DNA from: Peptococcaceae bacterium
GTDB taxonomy: Bacteria > Bacillota > Peptococcia > Peptococcales > Peptococcaceae
Assembly: GCA_017547685.1 (NCBI GenBank)
Contig: JAFYPD010000062.1
Location: 1 to 56,903 of the forward strand
Reading direction: 5' to 3'
DNA length: 56,903 nucleotides
The position numbers and the translations under genes are program-made. The notes below the pieces were generated by a model that was not told where the DNA came from, searched no databases, and was given only the letters and a program-made list of their open reading frames with translations. Position 1 is the first letter of the stretch; every line of letters starts with the position of its first letter. Below are positions 41,255 through 49,392 of this stretch, piece after piece.

Positions 41255-41940
41255 TTGGCATATGGCTGGAACAGCTGGCAGGCTTCATCGGGCAGAGCGG
41301 ATGGCTAGGGCCGCTGCTGGCTTTTGCCGCCGGGATACTGACCTCCGTAAGCCCTTGTTCTTTATCCATGCTGCCGCTGGTGATTGGCTATGTAGGCGGT
41401 GGTGACGCAGTCGGGCGGAGAGCCTTTGGATTATCGGCAACCTTTGCGCTGGGTACGGCGATTACCTTAACCGCACTGGGCGCTGTGGCTGCTCTGGCAG
41501 GGAAGATGCTGTCCGGCATCGGCACCTGGTGGTATCTTGTTGCCGGCGTACTGATGATTCTGATGGCGCTGCAAATCTGGGAAGTGTATACATTTATACA
41601 GCCGTCAGCCCTGCTGGGGAAAACCAGAGCCAGAGGCTATGCCGGCGCTCTGGTGGCCGGGCTGCTGGGCGGCCTGTTTGCCTCATCCTGCGCGACACCG
41701 GTTCTAATGGCACTGCTGACTGTAGTGGTCAGCCAGGACAGCATTCAGTGGGGCGTTGTTCTGCTGTTCTGTTACGCACTGGGCAACGGCCTGCTGATTG
41801 TGGTGCTGGGGACTTGTTTCGGTGCAGTGCAGCAGATGAAACAAAACCCGCGTTATGCGGCATTCAGCCAAATCAGCCGCACGATACTGGGCCTGCTGGT
41901 ACTATTGCTGGGGCTGTGGTTTTTCTATCTGGGATTTTGA
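41251..41940 (+). CDS. CcdA/DsbD-like transmembrane thiol transporter
   Basis: A 229-residue protein with six membrane helices. The paired Cys sites are in TSVSPCSLSMLPLVIGY and FASSCATPVLMALL, the hallmark of CcdA. It carries reducing equivalents from cytoplasmic thioredoxin to extracytoplasmic partners. The start overlaps the thioredoxin stop (ATGA). No cytochrome c genes are nearby, so the outside target is probably a reductase or disulfide stress. Confidence 0.9.
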   Translation: MIGIWLEQLAGFIGQSGWLGPLLAFAAGILTSVSPCSLSMLPLVIGYVGGGDAVGRRAFGLSATFALGTAITLTALGAVAALAGKMLSGIGTWWYLVAGVLMILMALQIWEVYTFIQPSALLGKTRARGYAGALVAGLLGGLFASSCATPVLMALLTVVVSQDSIQWGVVLLFCYALGNGLLIVVLGTCFGAVQQMKQNPRYAAFSQISRTILGLLVLLLGLWFFYLGF

Positions 41941-41987
41941 ACAGGTATTGATTATTTTATGCAAGTTCTGTTTATACGCGCCTGTTG

Positions 41988-42017
41988 TTGTGTATAACTA
42001 CACCATGAAGATATAAT
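41988..42017 (+). promoter_or_regulatory. Probable promoter for the SDR gene
   Basis: TTGTGT (41988-41993), 18-base spacer, TATAAT (42012-42017), 39 bases before the SDR start codon. Confidence 0.5.
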
Positions 42018-42055
42018 AGAAAATCAATGGAACATAACGAAAGGCGGCGAACAAT

Positions 42056-42814
42056 ATGACAAATGTAATGGATTTAACAGGAAAAGTGGCAGTGGTAACC
42101 GGCGGTACCAGAGGGATTGGTTTTGAAATTGTGCGGAAATATCTACAGAACGGCGCAACTGTGGTGCTGTTTGGCTCCCGGCAGGAATCGGTGGACAAGG
42201 CACTGACCAAACTGAGTGCAGAAAATCCGGCGTGGAAGGCAGACGGCTTATGGCCGAATCTGGCCAATGCGGCAGACGTAGAGCAAGCCATTGTAAGTGT
42301 AAAAGAAAAATATGGCCGGTTGGATATTCTGGTGAACAATGCCGGTATTTCGCAGAGCACACCACTGTATCAGTACACCGCCGAAGAATTTGATAAAATT
42401 ATTGACCTGAATGTAAAGGCGGTATTCTACACAATCCTGCCTGCAGCAAAAATTATGAAAGAGCAGGGCGGTGGCTGCATCATCAATACCAGTTCCATGG
42501 TGAGCCTTACAGGCCAGCCCGCCGGTGTAGGGTATCCGGCCAGCAAATATGCCGTGAACGGCATTACCGTGTCTCTGGCCCGGGAACTGGCAAAGGATAA
42601 TATTCGTGTGAATGCAGTGGCACCGGGCGTGACCCGTACCGATATGGTGGCTGCTTTGCCGGAAGAGATGGTAAAACGCATCTCGGCGACCATCCCGATT
42701 GGCCGTCCGGGGGAACCGGAAGAAGTGGCCAACGCATTCCTGTTCCTGGCAAGCGACCTGGCAAACTATGTGACTGGTGAAATTTTATCGGTGGACGGTG
42801 CTGCAAAAGGCTAA
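42056..42814 (+). CDS. Short-chain dehydrogenase/reductase (FabG-like)
   Basis: A 252-residue classical SDR. It shows the cofactor motif TGGTRGIG, the structural NNAGIS, catalytic Ser in INTSSMVS, the YPASKYA Tyr-x3-Lys pair and a C-terminal YVTGEILSVDGA. It resembles 3-oxoacyl-ACP reductase, but a lone gene of this kind can act on other ketones or sugars. An AAAGGCGG ribosome site precedes ATG 42056. Confidence 0.88.
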   Translation: MTNVMDLTGKVAVVTGGTRGIGFEIVRKYLQNGATVVLFGSRQESVDKALTKLSAENPAWKADGLWPNLANAADVEQAIVSVKEKYGRLDILVNNAGISQSTPLYQYTAEEFDKIIDLNVKAVFYTILPAAKIMKEQGGGCIINTSSMVSLTGQPAGVGYPASKYAVNGITVSLARELAKDNIRVNAVAPGVTRTDMVAALPEEMVKRISATIPIGRPGEPEEVANAFLFLASDLANYVTGEILSVDGAAKG

Positions 42815-42829
42815 TAGGATGCTATAAAG

Positions 42830-42951
42830 AAGAGGCTGGGAAAAAACTAATTTAAGCTTCAAAAAAGCACCATATATAGTGAAACGATATGTTCAAATCG
42901 CTATGTATGGTGCTATTTAGTTGCTAGAAAATAGTTATGTCCCAGCCTCTT
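42830..42951. repeat. Nested inverted-repeat element, about 122 bases
   Basis: Outer arms AAGAGGCTGGGA (42830-42841) and TCCCAGCCTCTT (42940-42951) are perfect 12-base inverted repeats. Inside, AGCACCATATATAG (42866-42879) pairs with CTATGTATGGTGCT (42901-42914). The end sequence resembles a GAGGCTGGGA repeat I recall from many Bacillota, sometimes at IS1182-type ends. It may be a MITE-like unit or a large convergent terminator. Confidence 0.6.
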
Positions 42952-42979
42952 TGCATACTTTGAAAAAGGCAGAATTCTA

Positions 42980-43300
42980 TTACGGATGCATAATCATCCA
43001 GCCGCAAACCATAACCACAATACCGATGAGTAAATATGGCAGAACGTTGATGACAACGTAGCGCAGAATGCCTGCCTGTTCGCCGTGGTGTTTGATATGG
43101 TGGGCGATTTTGCTCGGCATTTTGCCGGAGCGCTGCCCCCAGTTTAATAAAATAATATTCTGTATGCCGAGATAGGTACTGATGATCCCGATCCCAAAGT
43201 AGCTCATGCCGACGGACAGTTTACCGCTGAGAACCAGTGCAAACCAGATCAGTGCCAGCGCAATGATGGTGCGGGAACTGTATTTCTGAAATTTTTCCAT
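42980..43300 (-). CDS. Small membrane protein of unknown function
   Basis: A 106-residue protein with three hydrophobic segments (about residues 12-26, 30-52 and 82-103) and a basic His-rich loop (SKIAHHIKHHGEQAG) between. GGAGGAATT precedes the ATG. Family not recognised. It is convergent with the SDR gene across the inverted-repeat element. Confidence 0.75.
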   Translation of the reverse strand: MEKFQKYSSRTIIALALIWFALVLSGKLSVGMSYFGIGIISTYLGIQNIILLNWGQRSGKMPSKIAHHIKHHGEQAGILRYVVINVLPYLLIGIVVMVCGWMIMHP

Positions 43301-43528
43301 GGAATTCCTCCTGCATCCTGTAAGAAATATAGTAGTCTGTTTAATAAACTATTATAGCATATTTTTTTCTGTATTGCAAAACATAGCAGAGGGTTGTAAT
43401 TATTTTAAAAGAAGATTGTATTCTGGTAAAAAACCTTTGTCCGTTTCTGGTGCATAAGAAAACAGCAAAATAAATTACATTTATATATTTTTGGCAAAAT
43501 AGGGCTGTGATAATCAAAATAAATGTAG

Positions 43529-43570
43529 TATAATCATATCAATATGTGACACATTTCTATAATTGTGACA
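43529..43570 (+). promoter_or_regulatory. Probable pycA promoter region with direct repeats
   Basis: TATAAT at 43529-43534 with a weak -35. Just downstream are two TGTGACA units (43545-43551 and 43564-43570) 19 bases apart, near the expected transcription start, which may be a regulator site. A related GTGATAA lies at 43507-43513. Confidence 0.4.
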
Positions 43571-43595
43571 ATAAATTATTCAGGAGGTACCAAGA

Positions 43596-46500
43596 ATGCA
43601 GAAATTTAAACGTGTGTTGGTAGCAAACCGTGGTGAAATTGCCATCCGTGTATTCCGTGCTTGTCGTGAGCTGGGAATCCGCAGTGTAGCCATCTATTCT
43701 GAAGAGGATAAAAATGCTCTGTTCAGAACACTGGCAGATGAATCCTATCAGATTGGGAAAGGAAAATCTCCAGTAGATGCATACCTGAGCATTGGGGAAA
43801 TCATTGCACTGGCAAAAGCAAAAGCTGTTGATGCAATTCACCCTGGGTATGGGTTCTTATCTGAAAACTCTGAGTTCGCAAAACAGTGTGAGGAAGCTGG
43901 TATCGCGTTCATTGGGCCTACCCATGAAATGATGGATGCCCTGGGCGATAAAATCCAGTCTAAAATTGTAGCAACATCTGTTGGTGTGCCAACCATTCCA
44001 GGTGTGGAAAAAGCTGCTGAAAATGAAGATGAAGTACAGGAATACGCGAAAGTTTGCGGATATCCGTTAATCTTGAAAGCGTCTGCTGGCGGCGGCGGCC
44101 GCGGTATGCGTATTGTACGCGACGAAAAAGATTTACTGCAGGAATACAGAAGCGCGAAGAGCGAAGCGAAAAAAGCATTCGGTATTGATACAATTTTCGT
44201 AGAAAAATATATTGAAAATCCAAAACACATTGAAGTACAGGTTCTGGGTGACAAACACGGTAATCTGGTGCATCTGTTTGAACGTGACTGCTCCATTCAG
44301 CGCCGTCACCAGAAAGTAATCGAATTTGGCCCGGCATTATGCTTAACCGACGAACAGCGTCAGGCAATCTGCGGTGATGCACTGAAAATTGCCGGTTCTG
44401 TAAACTACCGCGGTGCCGGTACTGTTGAATTCCTGGTAGATGCCAGCGGTCAGCATTATTTTATTGAAATGAACCCTCGTATTCAGGTAGAACATACCGT
44501 ATCGGAAATGATTACCGGTATCGATATCGTTCAGGCGCAGATTCTGGTGGCACAGGGCTATCCTCTGAACTCTGATGAAATCAATATCAAATCTCAGGAC
44601 GATGTAAAGGCGAACGGCTATGCAATCCAGTGCCGTGTCACAACAGAAGACCCTGCAAACAACTTTGCTCCTGACACAGGGGTTATTGATGTATACCGCA
44701 CCAGTTCCGGCAACGGGATTCGTCTGGACGGCGGCAATGCTGCTGCCGGCACTACTATCAGCCCATACTACGACAGCCTGATGGTAAAAATCATTTCTCA
44801 CGGCAGAACCTTCAATGATGCTGTGAACAAAGCACTGCGCTGCTTAAAAGAAACAAAAATCAAAGGCGTAAAAACAAATATCGGCTTTATCATGAATGTG
44901 TTAAACCATGAAGATTTCCGTAACGGGAACTGCGACACCAACTTCATTGGTAAAACACCGGAACTGCTGACTAGCAACAAAAAAGGCGATAAAGAACTGA
45001 AACTGCTGAAATTCCTGGGCGAAAAAGTGGTGAACGAAACAAAAGGAGTAAAACCAAAATTCGATGTACCGCATGTTCCAACTGATTACACTGTACCGGC
45101 AAATCTGAGCGGCACCAAACAGTATCTGGATGCCTATGGCCCTGAAAAACTGGCAAAATGGGTACTGGATCAGCAGAAACTGTTATTAACCGATACCACA
45201 TTCCGCGATGCCCACCAGTCTCTGATGGCAACCCGTGTTCGCACCAGAGATATGAGCCTGATTGCAGATGCAACATCTGTAATTGAAAAAGATGCATTCT
45301 CCCTGGAAATGTGGGGCGGTGCTACATTCGACGTAGCATACCGTTTCCTGAAAGAATCTCCATGGGAAAGATTAGATGTTCTGCGTGCGAAAATTCCTAA
45401 CATCATGTTCCAGATGCTGCTGCGCGGCGCCAACGCTGTTGGTTACAAAAACTATCCGGACAATGTAATCCGTGCATTTGTAAAAGAATCTGCAGAGGCT
45501 GGGATCGATGTATTCCGTATCTTCGACTCCCTGAACTGGCTGAGAGGTATGGAAGTTGCTATCGATGAAACTCTGAAACAGAACAAAGTCTGCGAGGCAT
45601 GCCTGTGCTACACCGGCGATATCATGGATGCAAAACGCGACAAATATACTCTGCAGTACTATGTAAGAATGGCAAAAGAACTGGAAAAAACAGGCACACA
45701 TATTCTGGGTATCAAAGATATGTCCGGTCTGCTGAAACCAGCTGCTGCGAAAAAATTAATCAGCACATTAAAACAGGAAATTGGTATTCCAATTCATCTG
45801 CACACCCACGATACCACCGGTAATGCGGTAGCCACCGTTCTGGCAGCTTCTGAAGCCGGTGTAGATATTGCCGACTGCGCAATCAACGCAATGGCAGGCT
45901 TAACCAGCCAGCCAGCGATGAACTCTATCGTAGCGGCGCTGGAAAACACCGATCGTGAAACAGGCATGTCTGTGGATGAACTGCAGAAAATTTCTGATTA
46001 CTGGGCAGCGGTACGCCCTGTATACGGCGGTTTCGAATCCGGTCTGAAAGCGACAAACGCTGAAATCTATAAATACGAAATTCCTGGCGGTCAGTACTCT
46101 AACCTGAAAGCACAGGTAGAAAGCTTCGGTCTGGGTCACAGATTTGACGATGTGAAGAAAATGTACCGCGATGTCAACATGATGCTGGGTGATATCGTAA
46201 AAGTTACACCGTCCTCCAAAGTAGTGGGCGACCTGACCATCTTCATGATTCAGAATGACCTGACACCGGAAAACATTTATGAAAAAGCTGCCAACATGGA
46301 CTTCCCGGATTCCGTAGTAACCTACTTTGAAGGTCAGATGGGTCAGCCGGAAGGCGGTTTCCCTGAAGAACTGCAGAAACTGGTTCTGAAAGGCAAACCA
46401 TTCATCACCTGCCGTCCTGGTGAAATTCTGCCGGCAGAGGATTTCGATGCAATCAAAAAACATCTGGACGAGGAATTCGGTCTGGATGCCGACATGAAAC

Positions 46501-47027
46501 AGGTAATGAGTTACTGCATGTATCCAAAAGTATATGAAGATTATCTGGAAGCAAAAATGGACAATGGCGAATTCGTTCACATGGGCAGTGATGTATTCTT
46601 CCATGCAATCACCGAAGGGGAAACCTGTGAAATCGCACTGAGCGAAGGGAAAATTCTGGTAACCAAACTGGTTGAAATCCGTAAACCAGACATGGAAGGT
46701 TTCCGCGAATTAATCTTCGAAGTAAACGGTAACAGAAGAACCGTAAAAATTCTGGATAAAGCTGCAAAATCTGTAGCAACCGTTGCTTCTACTGTAATGG
46801 CAGATGAAGGCAATCCAAACGAAGTTGGCGCTAACATCCCTGGCACTCTGATTAAACTGCTGGTAAAAGAAGGCGATGAAGTAAAAGAAAACGAACCAAT
46901 CGCTGTTCTGGAAGCTATGAAAATGGAAACCAACGTACTGGCAACTGCTAGTGGTAAAATTGCAAAAATCAATGCAAAAGAAGGTTCCCAGGTAGTAGCT
47001 GGTGAATTAATTGCGGTAATTGAATAG
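43596..47027 (+). CDS. pycA: Pyruvate carboxylase
   Basis: A 1143-residue single-chain pyruvate carboxylase that makes oxaloacetate from pyruvate, bicarbonate and ATP with biotin. Domains in order: biotin carboxylase with ATP-grasp (1-450; KASAGGGGRGMRIV, EMNPRIQVEHTVSE), carboxyltransferase (about 525-810; LTDTTFRDAHQSL, HTHDTTG), PYC/OADA domain, and biotinyl domain with EAMKMET, biotin on Lys1109. AGGAGG precedes ATG. It feeds oxaloacetate to anabolism or a reductive branch. Followed by a strong hairpin. Confidence 0.97.
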   Translation: MQKFKRVLVANRGEIAIRVFRACRELGIRSVAIYSEEDKNALFRTLADESYQIGKGKSPVDAYLSIGEIIALAKAKAVDAIHPGYGFLSENSEFAKQCEEAGIAFIGPTHEMMDALGDKIQSKIVATSVGVPTIPGVEKAAENEDEVQEYAKVCGYPLILKASAGGGGRGMRIVRDEKDLLQEYRSAKSEAKKAFGIDTIFVEKYIENPKHIEVQVLGDKHGNLVHLFERDCSIQRRHQKVIEFGPALCLTDEQRQAICGDALKIAGSVNYRGAGTVEFLVDASGQHYFIEMNPRIQVEHTVSEMITGIDIVQAQILVAQGYPLNSDEINIKSQDDVKANGYAIQCRVTTEDPANNFAPDTGVIDVYRTSSGNGIRLDGGNAAAGTTISPYYDSLMVKIISHGRTFNDAVNKALRCLKETKIKGVKTNIGFIMNVLNHEDFRNGNCDTNFIGKTPELLTSNKKGDKELKLLKFLGEKVVNETKGVKPKFDVPHVPTDYTVPANLSGTKQYLDAYGPEKLAKWVLDQQKLLLTDTTFRDAHQSLMATRVRTRDMSLIADATSVIEKDAFSLEMWGGATFDVAYRFLKESPWERLDVLRAKIPNIMFQMLLRGANAVGYKNYPDNVIRAFVKESAEAGIDVFRIFDSLNWLRGMEVAIDETLKQNKVCEACLCYTGDIMDAKRDKYTLQYYVRMAKELEKTGTHILGIKDMSGLLKPAAAKKLISTLKQEIGIPIHLHTHDTTGNAVATVLAASEAGVDIADCAINAMAGLTSQPAMNSIVAALENTDRETGMSVDELQKISDYWAAVRPVYGGFESGLKATNAEIYKYEIPGGQYSNLKAQVESFGLGHRFDDVKKMYRDVNMMLGDIVKVTPSSKVVGDLTIFMIQNDLTPENIYEKAANMDFPDSVVTYFEGQMGQPEGGFPEELQKLVLKGKPFITCRPGEILPAEDFDAIKKHLDEEFGLDADMKQVMSYCMYPKVYEDYLEAKMDNGEFVHMGSDVFFHAITEGETCEIALSEGKILVTKLVEIRKPDMEGFRELIFEVNGNRRTVKILDKAAKSVATVASTVMADEGNPNEVGANIPGTLIKLLVKEGDEVKENEPIAVLEAMKMETNVLATASGKIAKINAKEGSQVVAGELIAVIE

Positions 47028-47056
47028 TTTGAAAAGAAAAACCGGAAATGGTATAA

Positions 47057-47090
47057 CAAGAGCCCTGAAACAGTTGTTTCAGGGCTCTTG
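47057..47090 (+). terminator. Hairpin after pycA
   Basis: A perfect 15-base stem, 47057-47071 with 47076-47090, around the AGTT loop. A real T run is missing, so termination may be partial, or the hairpin may stabilise the mRNA. Confidence 0.65.
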
Positions 47091-47146
47091 TGTACCTCAT
47101 AGTATATTCGTTGAATATTGTGAAACGTAGTTTGCTAAGAAGCTTT

Positions 47147-47176
47147 TTGAAAGTTACATATATTGTTTGATATTAT
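47147..47176 (+). promoter_or_regulatory. Probable promoter for the AgrA/AgrC-like operon
   Basis: TTGAAA (47147-47152), 18-base spacer, TATTAT (47171-47176), 25 bases before the response regulator start. Confidence 0.55.
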
Positions 47177-47200
47177 TATAACATGGAAGGGAGGAGCACG

Positions 47201-47911
47201 ATGAGAGTAGCAATATGTGATGATGAACCAGTTGTTTTAGAAAGTTTAAGACTATGTATTGAAAAACAGCCACTTGTGAAATCGGTACAAGTATTTTCGA
47301 CAATGGAAAAATTCCAAAAAGAAATAGAGAAAGATTGTCGCTTTGACGTAGCACTGATGGACATTGAGTGGGAAAAAGAGAAAAACGGGATTGATTTTGC
47401 AGAACAACTGCTGGTACTGGCTCCTCAATTACAGGTGATATTTGTGACAGCATATAATGAGCGGTTTTCGCAACAGATTTTCCTGAAAAATACTAATTTA
47501 TGTGGTTATCTTGTGAAGCCGGTGCAGGAATCTTTACTGTCTGTACTTTTGGAAAAAGCACAACAGAAAAGATTCCTGGCAACAGATGAGAAATTATTAA
47601 TTCAGCAAAAAGGGATTGTTCATGCAATTTCTTTTAGAGATATCTTTTTTATTGAGAGTGTCGGGCATCAATTAATAATCCATACCAGTGAATCTAAAAT
47701 TATCTGTTATGAAAAAATAGATGATATGAAACAAAGACTTCCGGAACATTTTTTACAGTGTCATAAAAGTTATATTGTGAATATGCAAATTATCCGACGC
47801 ATTGAAAAAAATAAAATTATTCTGCAGCATGATAAAGAAATTCCAGTCAGCAAAGCACGTTATGCAGAAGTAAGAAATACGTTTTTTCGTTATATGGGTC
47901 AGATGTTGTAG
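47201..47911 (+). CDS. LytTR-type response regulator (AgrA-like)
   Basis: A 236-residue response regulator. The receiver domain (1-120) has the acidic pair CDDE, phospho-acceptor Asp in VALMDIEW, and Lys in LVKPVQ. The LytTR DNA-binding domain (about 135-236) includes LQCHKSYIVNMQIIRRI. It works with the adjacent GHKL histidine kinase. ATG 47201 follows GGGAGGAG; the frame's upstream codon at 47183 lies before it. No agrB/agrD is next to this pair. Confidence 0.92.
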   Translation: MRVAICDDEPVVLESLRLCIEKQPLVKSVQVFSTMEKFQKEIEKDCRFDVALMDIEWEKEKNGIDFAEQLLVLAPQLQVIFVTAYNERFSQQIFLKNTNLCGYLVKPVQESLLSVLLEKAQQKRFLATDEKLLIQQKGIVHAISFRDIFFIESVGHQLIIHTSESKIICYEKIDDMKQRLPEHFLQCHKSYIVNMQIIRRIEKNKIILQHDKEIPVSKARYAEVRNTFFRYMGQML

Positions 47912-47920
47912 GAGGTCGTC

Positions 47921-49198
47921 ATGTATTACTGGTTAAATTTTTTGATAGGCGGTGTGCTGTACGTATTCTGCATGGGACTGTTCTGGAGCTTTATGCTGGA
48001 GCCTCGATGGAAAAAATACTCTCGCTGGCAGCTTTGTACGATTTTTATGCTTGTTTCTCTGCCGCCCGGTATTGTCCGCAGTTTTTGCGATGAAATATCT
48101 ATGCTGTTTCGAATGATGGGGTATTTGCAGGTAGCAATTATTTTTCTTTTCCTGTTTGGCTGTTTTACGAGTGTATGGTGGAAAAAGATTTTAGCATTAT
48201 TACTTTATATGATAACAGCTCATCTAGCTGAAGGAATTATATTACCGGCATTCGAACTGGCAGGAATATACTATAATAGTGACTTTGCATCGTTGGAAAT
48301 CTTTTTATTACAAACAGCAACCTGCATGGTAACGTTAGCATTTAGTGCAATACAGGTTGCAGTGTGGAATTTTGTAGAGAAAAAACGTAAAATTCCATCT
48401 GGGACATGGGTATTTCTATTATTTCCAGTTAGTCAGCTGCTGATGGTATGGAATGTCGCAAAATCATTTTGGTTAGATGAGAGTTTAGCGATTCCTGTTA
48501 TCGGTGGATGTTTAATTGGCTTTTTAGCTGATATACTTCTGTTTTATGTATTAATGAATTATGGAGAAAAAGAGGAACTGAAAAAGCAGGTTCAGGAATT
48601 AAACTATATACGTGCTTTGGAGGAACAGCATTATCAGGAATTGCAGAGCAGGCAGGAACAAATAGCACGTATTCGTCATGACTTTAAAAATCACTTGATA
48701 ACAGCTTTACATCTTATTGAAACAGATAATCGGGAGCAGGCAGGAGTTCTTTTAGAACAACTAAGAGATGACGTTATCAAAACGGAAATGAAAATGTATA
48801 GTGAGAATTCAGTTGTGAATGCAGTATTATCCGAAAAAGCAATGGTATGTGAAACTGCAGGAATTGTTTTAGAATCACAAGTTGTTTTGCCAAAACAGCT
48901 GCCAATTCGACCGGTTCATTTATGCAGCCTTTTTTCTAATCTGCTGGATAATGCAATTCATGCAGCAGAAAAATGTTCCGAAGAGGAACGGGTAATTATA
49001 GTAAAATCTGCATTATACGGAGACTATCTGAATGTGAAAGTGAAAAATACGGTTGCTGATTTTAGAAAAAGTGAGAAACCAGAACGCAAAGGTTATGGGC
49101 AGAAAATTATCCGTGATATTGCAAAACAGTATCATGGAGAATGTTATACAGAGGAGAAACAGAACCGTTATATTGCTGTTGTCACACTGGAACTTTAA
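47921..49198 (+). CDS. GHKL-domain sensor histidine kinase (AgrC-like)
   Basis: A 425-residue sensor. Six or so membrane helices (1-210) are followed by a coiled-coil linker, a dimerisation His in IRHDFKNHLIT, and a GHKL ATPase with the N box LLDNAIHAAEK and G box KGYGQKIIRD. This is the AgrC/ComD layout for sensing secreted peptides. It starts 9 bases after the regulator. The ligand is not encoded beside it. Confidence 0.92.
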   Translation: MYYWLNFLIGGVLYVFCMGLFWSFMLEPRWKKYSRWQLCTIFMLVSLPPGIVRSFCDEISMLFRMMGYLQVAIIFLFLFGCFTSVWWKKILALLLYMITAHLAEGIILPAFELAGIYYNSDFASLEIFLLQTATCMVTLAFSAIQVAVWNFVEKKRKIPSGTWVFLLFPVSQLLMVWNVAKSFWLDESLAIPVIGGCLIGFLADILLFYVLMNYGEKEELKKQVQELNYIRALEEQHYQELQSRQEQIARIRHDFKNHLITALHLIETDNREQAGVLLEQLRDDVIKTEMKMYSENSVVNAVLSEKAMVCETAGIVLESQVVLPKQLPIRPVHLCSLFSNLLDNAIHAAEKCSEEERVIIVKSALYGDYLNVKVKNTVADFRKSEKPERKGYGQKIIRDIAKQYHGECYTEEKQNRYIAVVTLEL

Positions 49199-49213
49199 AA
49201 AATATTTAATTAT

Positions 49214-49243
49214 CGCTGCATCAAAAATGGTGCAGCGTTTTTA
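49214..49243 (+). terminator. Terminator after the AgrC-like kinase
   Basis: CGCTGCATCA (49214-49223) pairs with TGGTGCAGCG (49228-49237) around AAAA, with a T run to 49242. Confidence 0.85.
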
Positions 49244-49313
49244 TTCCAATTTTGATTGAATCGGGGTTATTTTTGCTATTAGACTTGTATTACAATTTGT
49301 GATTCTGATATTC

Positions 49314-49358
49314 TGTAACCATATGAATCTTAATGTAACCAGGATAGGAATGGTTACT
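49314..49358 (+). promoter_or_regulatory. TGTAACCA repeat cluster upstream of the large secreted protein
   Basis: TGTAACCA at 49314-49321 and again at 49334-49341 (20 bases apart), then the inverted near-copy TGGTTACT at 49351-49358. Spacing of about two helix turns is what LytTR regulators use, so this may be a site for the adjacent AgrA-like regulator. It does not closely match the classical AgrA consensus. Confidence 0.45.
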
Positions 49359-49392
49359 GTGTAAATAAGATTGACAACAAGGAGGAGAGTAA

